The notes under the pieces are model-generated. The model had not been told where the DNA came from. It did no database searches and saw only the letters and a list, made by a program, of their open reading frames with translations. A program made the position numbers and the translations under genes. Below, piece after piece: positions 1-9,662 of a stretch of DNA of 64,000 nucleotides. Position 1 is the stretch's first letter. Each line of letters starts with the position of its first letter. Origin of the DNA: Pseudomonas guangdongensis (GTDB taxonomy: Bacteria > Pseudomonadota > Gammaproteobacteria > Pseudomonadales > Pseudomonadaceae); assembly GCF_900105885.1 (NCBI RefSeq), contig NZ_LT629780.1, forward strand, positions 868,001 to 932,000, in the 5' to 3' direction.

Positions 1-806
1 ACCAGCTGCTGGGCGACGATGGCCTTGAGGTTGAGCGACAGGTCCATCCACACCTGCGGATGGCGGTCGGCGGGGAAGAAATGGATGATCCGGTCCAGCG
101 CCTGGTTGGAGTTGTTAGCGTGCAGGGTGGCCAGGCACAGGTGGCCGGTCTCGGCGAAGGCCACCGCATAGTCCATGGTTTCGCGGGTGCGCACCTCGCC
201 GATCATGATCACGTCCGGCGCCTGGCGCAGGGTGTTCTTCAGCGCCACCTCGAAGGAGTCGGTATCGATGCCCACCTCGCGCTGGGTGACGATGCAGCCC
301 TGGTGCTGATGGACGAACTCGATGGGGTCCTCGATGGAAATGATGTGGCCCTGGGAGTGGCGGTTGCGGTGGCCGATCATCGCCGCCAGCGAGGTCGACT
401 TGCCGGTGCCGGTGGCGCCGACGAACAGCACCAGGCCGCGCTTGGTCATCGACAGCTGCTTGAGCACTTCCGGCAGGCGCAGGTCGTCGAGACTGGGGAT
501 GCTGGTCTCGATGCGCCGCAGCACCATGCCCACCTGGTTGCGCTGGTAGAAGGCGCTGGCGCGGAAGCGGCCGATGCCGCGCGCGCTGATGGCGAAGTTG
601 CACTCGTGATGCGCATCGAACTCCTGGCGCTGGGCCTCGCTCATCGACGCCAGCACCATGTTGCGCGCCGCCTCCGGCGACAGCGCGCCCCCGGCGATCG
701 GCAGGATGCGCCCGTCGATTTTCAGCGACGGCGCGACGCCGGTGGTGATGAACAGGTCCGAGGCGCGCTTGTCGACCATCAGGCGCAGTAGTTGTTCCAG
801 TTCCAT
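1..806 (-). CDS. pilU: PilU, type IV pilus retraction ATPase (partial, 3' end off left edge)
   Basis: PilT-paralogous hexameric ATPase acting at the inner-membrane base of the type IV pilus and assisting retraction (twitching). Reading the complement from the ATG at 804-806 gives MELEQLLRLMVDKRASDLF, the typical PilU start, and the frame stays open to base 1. About 268 of the usual ~380 residues are present. The Walker A motif GATGTGKST has its lysine at residue 136; an ISIEDPIEFVHQ Asp-box and the Walker B / His-box region follow before the edge. It starts 27 nt after the pilT stop, so the two are probably co-transcribed. Identification is secure; only the C-terminus is missing. Confidence 0.95.
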   Translation of the reverse strand, partial: MELEQLLRLMVDKRASDLFITTGVAPSLKIDGRILPIAGGALSPEAARNMVLASMSEAQRQEFDAHHECNFAISARGIGRFRASAFYQRNQVGMVLRRIETSIPSLDDLRLPEVLKQLSMTKRGLVLFVGATGTGKSTSLAAMIGHRNRHSQGHIISIEDPIEFVHQHQGCIVTQREVGIDTDSFEVALKNTLRQAPDVIMIGEVRTRETMDYAVAFAETGHLCLATLHANNSNQALDRIIHFFPADRHPQVWMDLSLNLKAIVAQQL

Positions 807-833
807 GCCGGCTCCTTGCGGGCAGAGTGGGAC

Positions 834-1868
834 TTACAGGCCTTCCGGGCTCTTGGCCTTCTCGCGCGCCGCCTCGCGGCTGACCAGGCCGCGGCCGACC
901 AGGTTCTTCAGGCAGGCGTCGAGGGTCTGCATGCCCAGCGCGCCGCCGGTCTGGATCGCCGAGTACATCTGCGCCACCTTGTCCTCGCGGATCAGGTTAC
1001 GGATCGCCGGAGTGCCGATCATGATCTCGTGGGCCGCCACCCGGCCGCCGCCGATCTTCTTCAGCAGGGTCTGCGAGACCACCGCCTGCAGCGACTCGGA
1101 GAGCATCGAGCGGACCATCGACTTCTCCTCGGCGGGGAACACGTCGACGATCCGGTCGATGGTCTTGGCGGCGCTGGTGGTGTGCAGGGTGCCGAACACC
1201 AGGTGGCCGGTTTCCGCCGCGGTCAGCGCCAGGCGGATGGTTTCCAGGTCGCGCATCTCGCCGACCAGGATGATGTCCGGGTCCTCGCGCAGCGCCGAGC
1301 GCAGCGCCTCGGCGAAGCCCAGGGTGTCGCGGTGCACCTCGCGCTGGTTGACCAGGCACTTCTTCGACTCGTGGACGAACTCGATGGGGTCCTCGATGGT
1401 GAGGATGTGCTGGTACTTGGCGTTGTTGATGTAGTCGAGCATCGCCGCCAGGGTGGTCGACTTGCCCGAGCCGGTCGGCCCGGTGACCAGCACCAGGCCG
1501 CGCGGCACCTCGGCGATGCGCCGGAACACCTCGCCCATGCCCAGCTCCTCCATGCTCAGCACCTTGGAGGGAATGGTACGGAACACCGCGCCGGCGCCGC
1601 GGTTCTGGTTGAAGGCGTTGACCCGGAAGCGTGCCACCCCCGGCACCTCGAAGGAGAAGTCGGTTTCCAGGAACTCCTCGAAGTCCTTGCGCTGCTTGTC
1701 GTTCATGATCTCGTAGATCAGCGCGTGAACCTGCTTGTGCTCCAGCGGCGGCAGGTTGATGCGGCGCACGTCGCCATCGACGCGGATCATCGGCGGCAGG
1801 CCGGCGGACAGATGCAGGTCGGAGGCGCCCTGCTTGGCGCTGAAGGCCAGCAGCTCGGTAATATCCAT
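834..1868 (-). CDS. pilT: PilT, type IV pilus retraction ATPase
   Basis: Hexameric cytoplasmic ATPase that depolymerises pilin to retract type IV pili. The 344 residues from MDITELLAFSAKQGASDLHL match the P. aeruginosa protein in length and nearly residue for residue. An N-terminal PAS-like domain is followed by the RecA-like core with Walker A GPTGSGKST (Lys136), the Asp box ILTIEDPIEF, Walker B IILVGEMRD and the His box GTLHTTSAAKTIDR. A longer frame begins 12 nt upstream, but MDITEL is the conserved family start. The neighbouring pilU follows on the same strand, and yggS is transcribed divergently from a 72-nt gap. Confidence 0.97.
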   Translation of the reverse strand: MDITELLAFSAKQGASDLHLSAGLPPMIRVDGDVRRINLPPLEHKQVHALIYEIMNDKQRKDFEEFLETDFSFEVPGVARFRVNAFNQNRGAGAVFRTIPSKVLSMEELGMGEVFRRIAEVPRGLVLVTGPTGSGKSTTLAAMLDYINNAKYQHILTIEDPIEFVHESKKCLVNQREVHRDTLGFAEALRSALREDPDIILVGEMRDLETIRLALTAAETGHLVFGTLHTTSAAKTIDRIVDVFPAEEKSMVRSMLSESLQAVVSQTLLKKIGGGRVAAHEIMIGTPAIRNLIREDKVAQMYSAIQTGGALGMQTLDACLKNLVGRGLVSREAAREKAKSPEGL

Positions 1869-1940
1869 GGGTGTCCCCAATCACAAACAAGCGGGTAGAA
1901 TGCCGCGGACAGGCAGCGACCGGGCAGGCAGCGCAGACAA

Positions 1941-2648
1941 ATGTCCACGATCCCAGACAATATTGCAAAGGTCCGCGCCCGCATCCGTGCGGCAGCGCAA
2001 GCCGCCGGCCGCGAGCCGGCCAGCGTCGGCCTGCTGGCGGTGAGCAAGACCAAGCCGGCCGCCGCCCTGCGCGAGGCCCATGCCTGCGGCCAGCGCGACT
2101 TCGGCGAGAACTACCTGCAGGAAGCCCTGGGCAAGCAGGCCGAGCTGGCCGACCTGGACCTCGCCTGGCATTTCATCGGCCCGATCCAGTCGAACAAGAC
2201 CCGCGCGCTGGCCGAGCACTTCGCCTGGGTGCATTCGGTGGACCGCCTGAAGATCGCCGAGCGCCTGTCCGCCCAGCGCCCCGCCAACCTGCCGCCGCTG
2301 AACGTCTGCCTGCAGGTCAACGTCAGCGGCGAGGCGAGCAAGTCCGGCTGCGCGCCGGAAGCGCTGCCGGCGCTGGCCGCCGCCGTCGCCGCACTGCCCA
2401 GCCTGCGCCTGCGCGGGCTGATGGCGATTCCCGAGCCGACGTCCGATCCGAGCGCCCAGCGCGCCGCCTTCGCCCGCCTGCGCGAACTGCAGGAAGGCCT
2501 GCCGCAGTCCCTCGATACCCTGTCGATGGGCATGAGCGACGACCTCGAAGCGGCCATCGCCGAAGGCGCCACCTGGGTGCGCATCGGCAGCGCGCTGTTC
2601 GGCGCCCGCGCCTATCCGCCTCCGAGCCAGACCACGCCGGGCGCCTGA
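1941..2648 (+). CDS. yggS: YggS/PROSC family PLP homeostasis protein
   Basis: Single-domain alanine-racemase-fold protein that binds pyridoxal 5'-phosphate and buffers its pool; no catalytic activity is known for the family. The 235 residues contain the PLP lysine at position 36 in LLAVSKTKP, the same position as in E. coli YggS, plus the family stretches FGENYLQE, WHFIGPIQSNK, and SMGMSDDLEAAI with the phosphate-binding end GATWVRIGSALFG. It heads a compact forward run with proC and yggT, the usual pseudomonad context. A TAGAAT hexamer at 1896-1901 is a possible -10 box for this run; no good -35 was found. Confidence 0.95.
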   Translation: MSTIPDNIAKVRARIRAAAQAAGREPASVGLLAVSKTKPAAALREAHACGQRDFGENYLQEALGKQAELADLDLAWHFIGPIQSNKTRALAEHFAWVHSVDRLKIAERLSAQRPANLPPLNVCLQVNVSGEASKSGCAPEALPALAAAVAALPSLRLRGLMAIPEPTSDPSAQRAAFARLRELQEGLPQSLDTLSMGMSDDLEAAIAEGATWVRIGSALFGARAYPPPSQTTPGA

Positions 2649-2683
2649 GCGCCCGCCCGCACAGCACAGACAAGGAACCGCCC

Positions 2684-3502
2684 ATGACCCATCCGCGCAT
2701 CGCTTTCATCGGCGCCGGCAACATGGCCGCCAGCCTGATCGGCGGCCTGCTGGCCCGCGGCGTTCCCACCGCCCGCATCGTCGCCAGCGAACCCCACGCC
2801 GAGCAGCGCCAGCGCATCGCCGCCGAGCACGGCATCGCCGTGCTGGAAGACAACGCCGCCGCCGCGGCCGGCGCCGACATCGTGGTCCTCGCGGTCAAGC
2901 CGCAGGTGATGAAGGACGTCTGCCTGGCCCTGGCCCCGGCGCTGCCGCAAGGCGCGCTGGTCGTCTCCATCGCCGCCGGCATCCCCTGCGCCAGCCTGGA
3001 GCGCTGGCTAGGCGAGCAGGCCATCGTGCGCTGCATGCCCAACACGCCGTCGCTGCTGCGCGAGGGCGCCAGCGGCCTGTACGCCAACGCGCGCACCAGC
3101 GCCGCGCAGCGCGAGCAGGCCGGCGAGCTGCTCGGCGCGGTCGGCCTGGCCCTGTGGCTGGACGAGGAGGCACAGATCGACGCGGTGACCGCCGTGTCCG
3201 GCAGCGGCCCGGCCTACTTCTTCCTGCTGATGGAGGCGATGAGCGCCGCCGGGCAGCGTCTCGGCCTCGACGCCGCCACCGCCAGCCTGCTGGCCCGCCA
3301 GACCGCGCTGGGCGCCGCGCGCATGGCGCTGGAAAGCGACGTCGATCCGGCCGAACTGCGCCGCCGGGTGACCTCGCCCAAGGGCACCACCGAGGCGGCG
3401 ATCAACGCCTTCCAGGCCGGCGGCTTCGAAGCGCTGGTCGATCAGGCGCTGCACGCCGCCGCCCACCGCTCGGCGCAGCTCGCCGAGCAACTTGGCCAAT
3501 AA
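2684..3502 (+). CDS. proC: Pyrroline-5-carboxylate reductase
   Basis: Last step of proline synthesis: NAD(P)H reduction of pyrroline-5-carboxylate to L-proline in the cytoplasm. 272 residues beginning MTHPRIAFIGAGNMAASLIG, a Rossmann GxGNMA dinucleotide motif, with the family signature near the C-terminus (a long helix region around SGSGPAYFFLLMEAM and the stretch RRRVTSPKGTTEAAI). The frame is open well upstream, into yggS, but the ATG at 2684 follows an AAGGA-type ribosome site and is the only start giving the expected N-terminus. It lies 35 nt after yggS and 9 nt before yggT. Confidence 0.96.
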   Translation: MTHPRIAFIGAGNMAASLIGGLLARGVPTARIVASEPHAEQRQRIAAEHGIAVLEDNAAAAAGADIVVLAVKPQVMKDVCLALAPALPQGALVVSIAAGIPCASLERWLGEQAIVRCMPNTPSLLREGASGLYANARTSAAQREQAGELLGAVGLALWLDEEAQIDAVTAVSGSGPAYFFLLMEAMSAAGQRLGLDAATASLLARQTALGAARMALESDVDPAELRRRVTSPKGTTEAAINAFQAGGFEALVDQALHAAAHRSAQLAEQLGQ

Positions 3503-3511
3503 GGAGCCCCG

Positions 3512-4105
3512 ATGAACGGACTCAGTACCGCCGCCGTCTATATACTGCAGACCCTCGGCAGCCTGTACCTGCTGATCGTCCTGCTGCGCTTCGTCCTGCA
3601 ACTGGTGCGCGCCGATTTCTACAACCCGATCAGCCAGTTCGCGGTCAAGGCCACCAAGCCGCTGCTCAACCCGCTGCGCCGGCTGATCCCCGGTTTCGGC
3701 GGGCTGGACCTGGCTTCGCTGACCCTGGCGATCCTCGTCCAGCTCGTGCTGATGGCGCTGACCCTACTGCTGATGGGCCTCTTCGAGGCCGCGCTACTGC
3801 CGCAACTGCTGGTCTGGGCGCTGATCGGCGTCACCTCGCTGCTGATCAAGCTGTTCTTCTATGCGCTGATCGCCAGCGTGATCCTCTCCTGGGTCGCGCC
3901 GCACAGCCACAACCCCGGCGCCCAGCTGGTCGGGCAGATCTGCGAGCCGCTGCTGGCGCCGATCCGCCGCCTGCTGCCCAGCCTCGGCGGGCTGGACCTG
4001 TCGCCGATCTTCGCCTTCATCGCGCTGAATCTGGTCGACATGCTGGTGATCAAGAACCTCATGGTGATGACCGGCATGCCGCGCCTGCTGGCCCTGCTGG
4101 GCTGA
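3512..4105 (+). CDS. yggT: YggT family inner-membrane protein
   Basis: Small integral membrane protein of 197 residues made of two tandem YGGT repeats, each with two hydrophobic helices and the recurrent stretch NPISQFAVKATKPLLNPLRR / CEPLLAPIRRLLPSLGGLDLSP. Function is not firmly established; relatives have been linked to osmotic tolerance and cell-division neighbourhood genes. It is transcribed with proC and overlaps yggU by one base (TGATG), indicating translational coupling. Confidence 0.93.
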   Translation: MNGLSTAAVYILQTLGSLYLLIVLLRFVLQLVRADFYNPISQFAVKATKPLLNPLRRLIPGFGGLDLASLTLAILVQLVLMALTLLLMGLFEAALLPQLLVWALIGVTSLLIKLFFYALIASVILSWVAPHSHNPGAQLVGQICEPLLAPIRRLLPSLGGLDLSPIFAFIALNLVDMLVIKNLMVMTGMPRLLALLG

Positions 4106-4410
4106 TGGCCTGGTTCCGCTGGGACGGCGCGGACCTGGTCCTCGACTGCCACCTGCAGCCCAAGGCGAGCAAGGACGAGTTCGCCGGGCTGCACGGCGAG
4201 CGGCTGAAGATCCGCCTCACCGCGCCGCCGGTGGAGGGCAAGGCCAACGCCCACCTGCTGGCCTTCCTCGGCAAGGCCTTCGGCGTGGCCAAGAGCCAGG
4301 TGACCCTGGAAAGCGGCGAGCTGAACCGGCAGAAACGCGTGCGCATCCGCGCGCCGCAGAAGCTGCCGGCCGAGCTGGCCGGCGAACTCGCCGCCGCCCG
4401 CCGGCCGTAG
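4105..4410 (+). CDS. yggU: YggU/DUF167 family protein
   Basis: 101-residue cytoplasmic protein of the DUF167 fold, recognised by LQPKASKDEFAG, RLKIRLTAPPVEGKANAHL and the basic C-terminal stretch SGELNRQKRVRI. The start at 4105 is chosen because its ATG overlaps the yggT stop and gives the usual ~100-residue length. The molecular role is unknown. It closes the yggS-proC-yggT-yggU run; the following 69 nt carry the presumed metX promoter. Confidence 0.9.
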   Translation: MAWFRWDGADLVLDCHLQPKASKDEFAGLHGERLKIRLTAPPVEGKANAHLLAFLGKAFGVAKSQVTLESGELNRQKRVRIRAPQKLPAELAGELAAARRP

Positions 4411-4421
4411 CGGCCGCGCCC

Positions 4422-4450
4422 TTGCCCCTGGGGGACGCGCTCTTTAGACT
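4422..4450 (+). promoter_or_regulatory. Candidate sigma-70 promoter for metXW
   Basis: TTGCCC at 4422-4427 and TAGACT at 4445-4450 are separated by 17 bp and lie 30 nt before the metX start. This is the only recognisable hexamer pair in the short yggU-metX gap. It is a sequence match only. Confidence 0.4.
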
Positions 4451-4479
4451 GGCGCCCTTCACGTTTCTGGAGCAGGTCC

Positions 4480-5619
4480 GTGCCATCCGTCTTCCCTGAA
4501 GATTCCGTCGGCCTGGTCAGCCCCCAGGTATTGCATTTCAAGGAACCCCTGCCGCTCGCCTGTGGTCGCCACCTGGCCGACTACGAGCTGGTCTATGAAA
4601 CCTACGGCACGCTCAATGCCGAGCGCAGCAATGCCGTGCTGATCTGCCACGCGCTCTCCGGCCACCACCACGCCGCCGGCTACCACAGCGTCGACGACCG
4701 CAAGCCGGGCTGGTGGGACAGCTGCATCGGCCCCGGCAAGCCGATCGACACCCGCAAGTTCTTCGTCGTCAGCCTCAACAACCTCGGCGGCTGCAACGGC
4801 TCCACCGGCCCCGGCAGCCGCAACCCGGCCACCGGCCGCGCCTATGGCGCCGACTTCCCGGTGCTCACCGTCGAGGACTGGGTGCACAGCCAGGCGCGCC
4901 TGGCCGACGCCCTCGGCATCCGCCAGTGGGCGGCGGTGATCGGCGGCAGCCTCGGCGGCATGCAGGCGCTGCAGTGGAGCATCAGCTACCCCGAGCGCAT
5001 CCGCCACTGCCTGGTGATCGCCTCGGCGCCCAAGCTGTCGGCGCAGAACATCGCCTTCAACGAGGTGGCGCGCCAGGCGATCCTCACCGATCCGGAGTTC
5101 CACGGCGGACATTTCCAGGAAAAGGGCGCGATCCCCCGACGCGGCCTGATGCTGGCGCGCATGGTCGGCCACATCACCTACCTGTCCGACGACGGCATGG
5201 GCGAGAAATTCGGCCGCGAGCTGAAGACCGACCAGCTCAACTACGACTTCCACAGCGTCGAGTTCCAGGTGGAAAGCTACCTGCGCTACCAGGGCGAGGA
5301 GTTCTCCGGGCGCTTCGACGCCAACACCTACCTGCTGATGACCAAGGCGCTGGACTACTTCGACCCGGCCGCCGCCCACGACGGCGATCTGGTGCAGACC
5401 CTGGCCCCGGCGCGCGCCGACTTCTGCGTGATCTCCTTCTCCACCGACTGGCGCTTCTCGCCGGCCCGTTCACGGGAGATCGTCGACGCGCTGGTCGAGG
5501 CGAAGAAGAACGTCTGCTACCTGGAGATCGAGTCGGCCCATGGCCACGATGCCTTCCTGATTCCCAGCCCGCGCTACATCCAGGGCTTCTCCCGCTACAT
5601 GAACCGCATCGCCGTATAA
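4480..5619 (+). CDS. metX: MetX, homoserine O-acyltransferase (succinyl type in Pseudomonas)
   Basis: Alpha/beta-hydrolase-fold enzyme that acylates homoserine for methionine synthesis. In Pseudomonas the MetX branch uses succinyl-CoA (established for the genus, not readable from the fold alone). The start is GTG at 4480, giving [20 protein letters not shown] and 379 residues, the usual length. Visible motifs are [14 protein letters not shown], the nucleophile elbow [12 protein letters not shown], and the C-terminal Asp/His region [16 protein letters not shown] and [10 protein letters not shown]. metW follows 15 nt downstream, the standard pairing. Confidence 0.96.
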   Translation: MPSVFPEDSVGLVSPQVLHFKEPLPLACGRHLADYELVYETYGTLNAERSNAVLICHALSGHHHAAGYHSVDDRKPGWWDSCIGPGKPIDTRKFFVVSLNNLGGCNGSTGPGSRNPATGRAYGADFPVLTVEDWVHSQARLADALGIRQWAAVIGGSLGGMQALQWSISYPERIRHCLVIASAPKLSAQNIAFNEVARQAILTDPEFHGGHFQEKGAIPRRGLMLARMVGHITYLSDDGMGEKFGRELKTDQLNYDFHSVEFQVESYLRYQGEEFSGRFDANTYLLMTKALDYFDPAAAHDGDLVQTLAPARADFCVISFSTDWRFSPARSREIVDALVEAKKNVCYLEIESAHGHDAFLIPSPRYIQGFSRYMNRIAV

Positions 5620-5634
5620 GGAAAGCTGCCGACC

Positions 5635-6225
5635 ATGCGTGCCGATCTCGAAATCATCCAGGAGTGGATCCCCGCCGGCAGCCGGGTCCTCGACCTCGGC
5701 TGCGGCAGCGGCGAGCTGCTGGCCTGGCTGCGCGAGCACAAGGGCGTCCACGGCTACGGCCTGGAACGCGACCCGGACAAGATCGCCCTGTGCCTGGAGC
5801 GCGGGGTCAACGTCATCGAACAGGACCTGGACCTGGGCCTCGACCACTTCGCCGACGACAGCTTCGACGTGGTGGTGATGACCCAGACCCTGCAGGCGGT
5901 GCACTACCCAGACCGCCTGCTCAAGGACATGCTGCGGGTCGGCAAGACCTGCATCATCACCTTCCCCAACTTCGGCCACTGGCGCTGCCGCTGGTACCTG
6001 CTGCGCCACGGCGAGATGCCGGTGTCGGAGTTCATGCCCTACACCTGGTACAACACGCCGAACATCCACTTCTGCACCTTCCGCGACTTCGAGGCGCTGT
6101 GCCGCGAGCTGCGCCTGCGGGTGCTCGACCACCTGGCGGTGGATCGCGACCACCGTCTGCACGCACTGACCCGCCGCTGGCCTAATCTGTTGGGTGAGAT
6201 CGGCATCTACCGCATCACCCGCTGA
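5635..6225 (+). CDS. metW: MetW, methionine biosynthesis methyltransferase-like protein
   Basis: 196-residue class I SAM-methyltransferase-fold protein. Motif I is [15 protein letters not shown] near residue 22, and the family stretch [20 protein letters not shown] follows. It is genetically required with MetX in several proteobacteria and probably assists homoserine acylation; a methyl transfer reaction has not been settled. It lies immediately after metX and before the DUF4426 gene. Confidence 0.93.
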   Translation: MRADLEIIQEWIPAGSRVLDLGCGSGELLAWLREHKGVHGYGLERDPDKIALCLERGVNVIEQDLDLGLDHFADDSFDVVVMTQTLQAVHYPDRLLKDMLRVGKTCIITFPNFGHWRCRWYLLRHGEMPVSEFMPYTWYNTPNIHFCTFRDFEALCRELRLRVLDHLAVDRDHRLHALTRRWPNLLGEIGIYRITR

Positions 6226-6251
6226 ACGCGGACCCTTGAAGGAGATTCCCC

Positions 6252-6671
6252 ATGCGCCGTCTGACCCTGTTCCTGCTCTCCCTGTGCCTGGCCCTGCCGG
6301 CCGCCGCCGAGCGCCTGCAGCGCTTCGGCGACCTCGAAGTCCACTACAGCGTGTTCAACTCCAGCTTCCTGCAGCCGGACATCGCCACCGCCGCCGGGCT
6401 GACCCGCAGCAAGACCCAGGGCGTGCTCAACGTCGCCGTGCTGCGCGACGGCAAGGCCGTGCCGGCCGCCCAGGTCAGCGGCGAGGTGAAGAACCTGCTC
6501 GGCCAGACCCAGTCGCTGCGCTTCCGCCGCGTCACCGAGGGCGAGGCCGCCTACCACCTCAGCCAGTTCAAGATGACCGACCGCGAAGTGCTGACCTTCA
6601 ACCTCAAGGTGCAGGAAGGCGGCGTCAGCCACAGCCTCACCTTCAACCAGGAAGTGTTCCCCGACGAATGA
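6252..6671 (+). CDS. DUF4426 family periplasmic protein
   Basis: 139 residues with a clear Sec signal peptide ([19 protein letters not shown], cleavage near residue 19-20), then a small beta-rich domain ending [13 protein letters not shown]. It belongs to the DUF4426 family found in the metXW-rdgB context of gammaproteobacteria. No catalytic motif is seen and the function is unknown. An AAGGAG ribosome site precedes the ATG, and its stop overlaps the rdgB start as ATGA. Confidence 0.85.
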   Translation: MRRLTLFLLSLCLALPAAAERLQRFGDLEVHYSVFNSSFLQPDIATAAGLTRSKTQGVLNVAVLRDGKAVPAAQVSGEVKNLLGQTQSLRFRRVTEGEAAYHLSQFKMTDREVLTFNLKVQEGGVSHSLTFNQEVFPDE

Positions 6672-7264
6672 AAGCCCTGACCGAACTGGTGCTGGCCAGC
6701 CACAACGCCGGCAAGCTCAAGGAACTCCAGGCCATGCTGGGCGACGCCGTGCGCGTGCGCTCGGTGGCCGAGTTCAGCACTGTCGAGCCGGAAGAAACCG
6801 GCCTGTCGTTCGTCGAGAACGCCATCCTCAAGGCCCGCCACGCCGCCCGGATCTCCGGCCTGCCGGCGCTGGCCGACGACTCGGGCCTGGCGGTGGACGC
6901 CCTCGGCGGCGCGCCGGGCATCTACTCGGCGCGCTACGCCGGCGGGCTGGGCGATGCCGCCAACAACGCCAAGCTGCTGGAGGCGCTGCGCGACGTGCCG
7001 GACGCCGAGCGCGGCGCGCAGTTCGTCTGCGCCCTGGCGCTGGTGCGCCACGCCGACGATCCGTTGCCGATCCTCTGCGAAGGCCTGTGGCACGGGCGCA
7101 TTCTCTTCGAGGCGCGCGGCGCCGGCGGCTTCGGCTACGACCCGCTGTTCTGGGTGCCGGAGTGCGACTGCGCCAGCGCCGAGCTGCCCGCCGCCGAGAA
7201 GAACCGCCTGAGCCACCGCGCCCGCGCCATGGTCCAGCTCAAGCAGCGGCTGGGCCTGGCTTGA
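6668..7264 (+). CDS. rdgB: RdgB/HAM1 non-canonical purine NTP pyrophosphatase
   Basis: Hydrolyses dITP, XTP and ITP to monophosphates, removing deaminated purines from the nucleotide pool. 198 residues; the N-terminal substrate motif is [15 protein letters not shown], followed by [42 protein letters not shown] and the C-terminal NRLSHRARA, all diagnostic of Ham1 proteins. The ATG at 6668 overlaps the preceding stop by four bases. Its own TGA overlaps the hemW start. Confidence 0.96.
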   Translation: MKALTELVLASHNAGKLKELQAMLGDAVRVRSVAEFSTVEPEETGLSFVENAILKARHAARISGLPALADDSGLAVDALGGAPGIYSARYAGGLGDAANNAKLLEALRDVPDAERGAQFVCALALVRHADDPLPILCEGLWHGRILFEARGAGGFGYDPLFWVPECDCASAELPAAEKNRLSHRARAMVQLKQRLGLA

Positions 7265-8436
7265 GCCGCGCCGCTCCCGCCCCGGCCACGCCGGGGCTGC
7301 TGCGCCTGCCGCCGCTGGCGCTGTACGTGCACATCCCCTGGTGCGTGCGCAAGTGCCCGTACTGCGACTTCAACTCCCACGCCGCCGGCCCCGAGCTGCC
7401 CGAGGACGCCTACGTCGACGCCCTGCTCGCCGACCTCGATCTCGACCTGCCCGCCGCCCAGGGCCGCGAACTGACCTCGATCTTCTTCGGCGGCGGCACC
7501 CCCAGCCTGTTCTCCGCGCGCGCCCTCGACCGCCTGCTGCAGGGAGTGAACCGCCGCCTGGCCTTCGCCGCCGACATCGAGATCACCCTGGAAGCCAACC
7601 CCGGCACCTTCGAGCAGGCCAAGTTCCGCGACTACCGCCGCCTCGGCATCAACCGCCTATCGATCGGCGTGCAGAGCTTCCAGACCGAGCAGCTCAAGGC
7701 GCTGGGGCGCATCCACGACGGCCTCGAAGCGGTGCACGCCGCCGAGATGGCCCGCGCGGCCGGCTTCGACAACTTCAACCTCGACCTGATGCACGGCCTG
7801 CCGGGGCAGGATGTCGAGGGCGCGCTGGCCGACCTGCACCAGGCCATCGCCCTGGAGCCGACGCACCTGTCCTGGTACCAGCTGACCCTGGAGCCGAACA
7901 CCCTGTTCTGGAGCCAGCCGCCGCAGATTCCCGAGGACGACATCCTCTGGGACATCCAGGAAGCCGGCCAGGCGCTGCTCGCCGCCGAGGGCTTCGTCCA
8001 GTACGAAACCTCCGCCTACGCGCGCGACGGCCGCCGCGCGCGGCACAACCTCAACTACTGGAGCTTCGGCGACTTCCTCGGCATCGGCGCCGGCGCCCAC
8101 GCCAAGCTCAGCGATCCCGACGGGCGCATCCGCCGCACCTGGAAGACCCGCCTGCCCAAGGACTACCTCGACCCGGCCAAGCGCTTCCAGGCCGGCGAGC
8201 GGGTGCTGGAGGCGGCCGAGCTGCCCTTCGAGTTCATGATGAACGCCCTGCGTCTTACCGAGGGCGTGCCGGCGGCACTGTTCGAGCAGCGCACCGGCCT
8301 GCCGCTGGCCGGCATCGAGGCGGCCTGCGCCGCGGCGCGCGCCGCCGGGCTGCTGGAGCACGACCCGCAGCGCCTGCGCCCCACGCCGCGCGGCCAGCTG
8401 TTCCTCAACGACCTGCTGCAGCACTTCCTCGACTAG
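7261..8436 (+). CDS. hemW: HemW, radical-SAM heme-binding protein
   Basis: Radical SAM protein of the HemN-like clade. HemW binds heme and is implicated in heme delivery; it is not an oxygen-independent coproporphyrinogen oxidase, as it was long annotated. The [4Fe-4S] motif is [10 protein letters not shown], followed by [10 protein letters not shown] and [15 protein letters not shown]. No ATG lies between the rdgB stop and the motif; the TTG at 7261, overlapping the rdgB TGA as TTGA, gives 391 residues and is preferred. The start codon is therefore inferred. Confidence 0.92.
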   Translation: MSRAAPAPATPGLLRLPPLALYVHIPWCVRKCPYCDFNSHAAGPELPEDAYVDALLADLDLDLPAAQGRELTSIFFGGGTPSLFSARALDRLLQGVNRRLAFAADIEITLEANPGTFEQAKFRDYRRLGINRLSIGVQSFQTEQLKALGRIHDGLEAVHAAEMARAAGFDNFNLDLMHGLPGQDVEGALADLHQAIALEPTHLSWYQLTLEPNTLFWSQPPQIPEDDILWDIQEAGQALLAAEGFVQYETSAYARDGRRARHNLNYWSFGDFLGIGAGAHAKLSDPDGRIRRTWKTRLPKDYLDPAKRFQAGERVLEAAELPFEFMMNALRLTEGVPAALFEQRTGLPLAGIEAACAAARAAGLLEHDPQRLRPTPRGQLFLNDLLQHFLD

Positions 8437-8465
8437 CCTCGCCACTGCGCCGACAAGGAGTCCGC

Positions 8466-8789
8466 ATGAATACCGTCCTGGAGCTGTTCGTCACCCTGTC
8501 GCGCTGGTGCCGCGGGCACCTCGACGAGATCGCCCTGGCCCTGGTCGCCGCGCTGCTGGTGCTGTTCGGGCCGGCCTGCAACGCCTGGCTGCAGCGCCAG
8601 GCCGGCAGCCTGCACTTCCTGCTGCGTACCCTGCTGTTCGTCCTGCTCTGCGCCGTTGGCTACGGACTGCTGATCGTGCAGGCCAGCCCCTGGCTGGCCA
8701 GGGCCCTGGCACAGCTCAACGACTACGCGCTGGGCCCGGCGCTGCTGCTCGCCTTCGTCGCCGTCGGCGTGCTCGCCGAGCGGCGCTGA
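8466..8789 (+). CDS. DUF3392 family membrane protein
   Basis: 107-residue integral membrane protein with about three hydrophobic helices (roughly residues 22-38, 50-72 and 86-104), starting MNTVLELFVTLSRWCRGHL. It matches the DUF3392 family commonly found after hemW in pseudomonads. Function is unknown. An AAGGAG sequence sits 7 nt before the ATG, and a strong hairpin follows the stop. Confidence 0.82.
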   Translation: MNTVLELFVTLSRWCRGHLDEIALALVAALLVLFGPACNAWLQRQAGSLHFLLRTLLFVLLCAVGYGLLIVQASPWLARALAQLNDYALGPALLLAFVAVGVLAERR

Positions 8790-8804
8790 GCCTTCCCGGA
8801 CGCC

Positions 8805-8843
8805 AACACGACGAAGCCGGGCATCGCCCGGCTTCGTCGTGTT
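8805..8843. terminator. Bidirectional hairpin between DUF3392 gene and trmB
   Basis: A perfect 18-bp inverted repeat (arms 8805-8822 and 8826-8843, loop ATC) lies between two convergent genes. The arms end in AACACG / CGTGTT and there is no long T-run, but position and perfect pairing support a shared terminator. Confidence 0.75.
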
Positions 8844-8856
8844 CGGTGGCGTCGTC

Positions 8857-9579
8857 TCACTCGACGCGCTGGAACTTCAGATCCCACACCCCGTGACCGA
8901 GGCGCTCGCCGCGGCGCTCGAACTTGGTCACCGGACGCTCCTGCGGGCGCGGCACGTAGGCGCCGTCCTCGGCCAGGTTGTGGTAGCCGGGCGCGGCGTT
9001 CATCACCTCCAGCATGTGCTCGGCGTAGGGCTGCCAGTCGGTGGCCATGTGCAGCACGCCGCCGACCTTGAGCTTCTCGCGCACCAGCTCGGCGAACGCC
9101 GGCTGGACGATGCGCCGCTTGTGGTGGCGGGCCTTGTGCCAGGGATCGGGGAAGAACAGCAGCACGCGGTCCAGACTGGCGTCGGCCACACACTGGCGCA
9201 GCACTTCCAGCGCATCGCAGCTGTACACGCGGATGTTGGAGAGGTTCTGCGCCAGGGCGCCGGACAGCAGGGCGCCGACGCCCGGCTTGTGCACCTCGAC
9301 GCCGATGAAGTCCTGCTCGGGAGCGCTCGCCGCCATCTCCAGGGTCGAGTGGCCCATGCCGAAGCCGATCTCGAAGGTGCGCGGCGCTTGGCGGCCGAAC
9401 ACCTGGTCGAAGTCGCGCAGGCCGTCTTCCAGCTGCAGGCCGAACTTCGGCCAGCCCAGGTCGAGGCCGCGCTGCTGGCCGTCGGTCATGCGCCCGGCGC
9501 GCATCACGAAGCTCTTGATGGTGCGCATCCGCGGCGCATCGCCGGCGGTCTCCGGCGCTTGTTGGATTTCGTCGGTCAT
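8857..9579 (-). CDS. trmB: TrmB, tRNA (guanine-N7)-methyltransferase
   Basis: SAM-dependent enzyme making m7G46 in the tRNA variable loop. 240 residues: SAM-binding [15 protein letters not shown], then [14 protein letters not shown], and the family signature [18 protein letters not shown] with the substrate residues. It is reverse-strand and converges on the DUF3392 gene; thiG lies upstream on the same strand, separated by a hairpin at 9599-9626, so it may have its own promoter. Confidence 0.95.
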   Translation of the reverse strand: MTDEIQQAPETAGDAPRMRTIKSFVMRAGRMTDGQQRGLDLGWPKFGLQLEDGLRDFDQVFGRQAPRTFEIGFGMGHSTLEMAASAPEQDFIGVEVHKPGVGALLSGALAQNLSNIRVYSCDALEVLRQCVADASLDRVLLFFPDPWHKARHHKRRIVQPAFAELVREKLKVGGVLHMATDWQPYAEHMLEVMNAAPGYHNLAEDGAYVPRPQERPVTKFERRGERLGHGVWDLKFQRVE

Positions 9580-9598
9580 GCTGCTTCCTGAAAGACAG

Positions 9599-9626
9599 GC
9601 GCGCCCTGCCGTCGGGCAGGGCGCGC
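9599..9626 (-). terminator. Hairpin after thiG
   Basis: Perfect 12-bp stem (9599-9610 with 9615-9626) and GTCG loop just downstream of thiG on the reverse strand, followed on that strand by TGTCTTTC. Likely the thiSG terminator, possibly leaky into trmB. Confidence 0.6.
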
Positions 9627-9662
9627 GGAGGGGGCGGGCGACGCCTGCGCCGCCCGGATGGA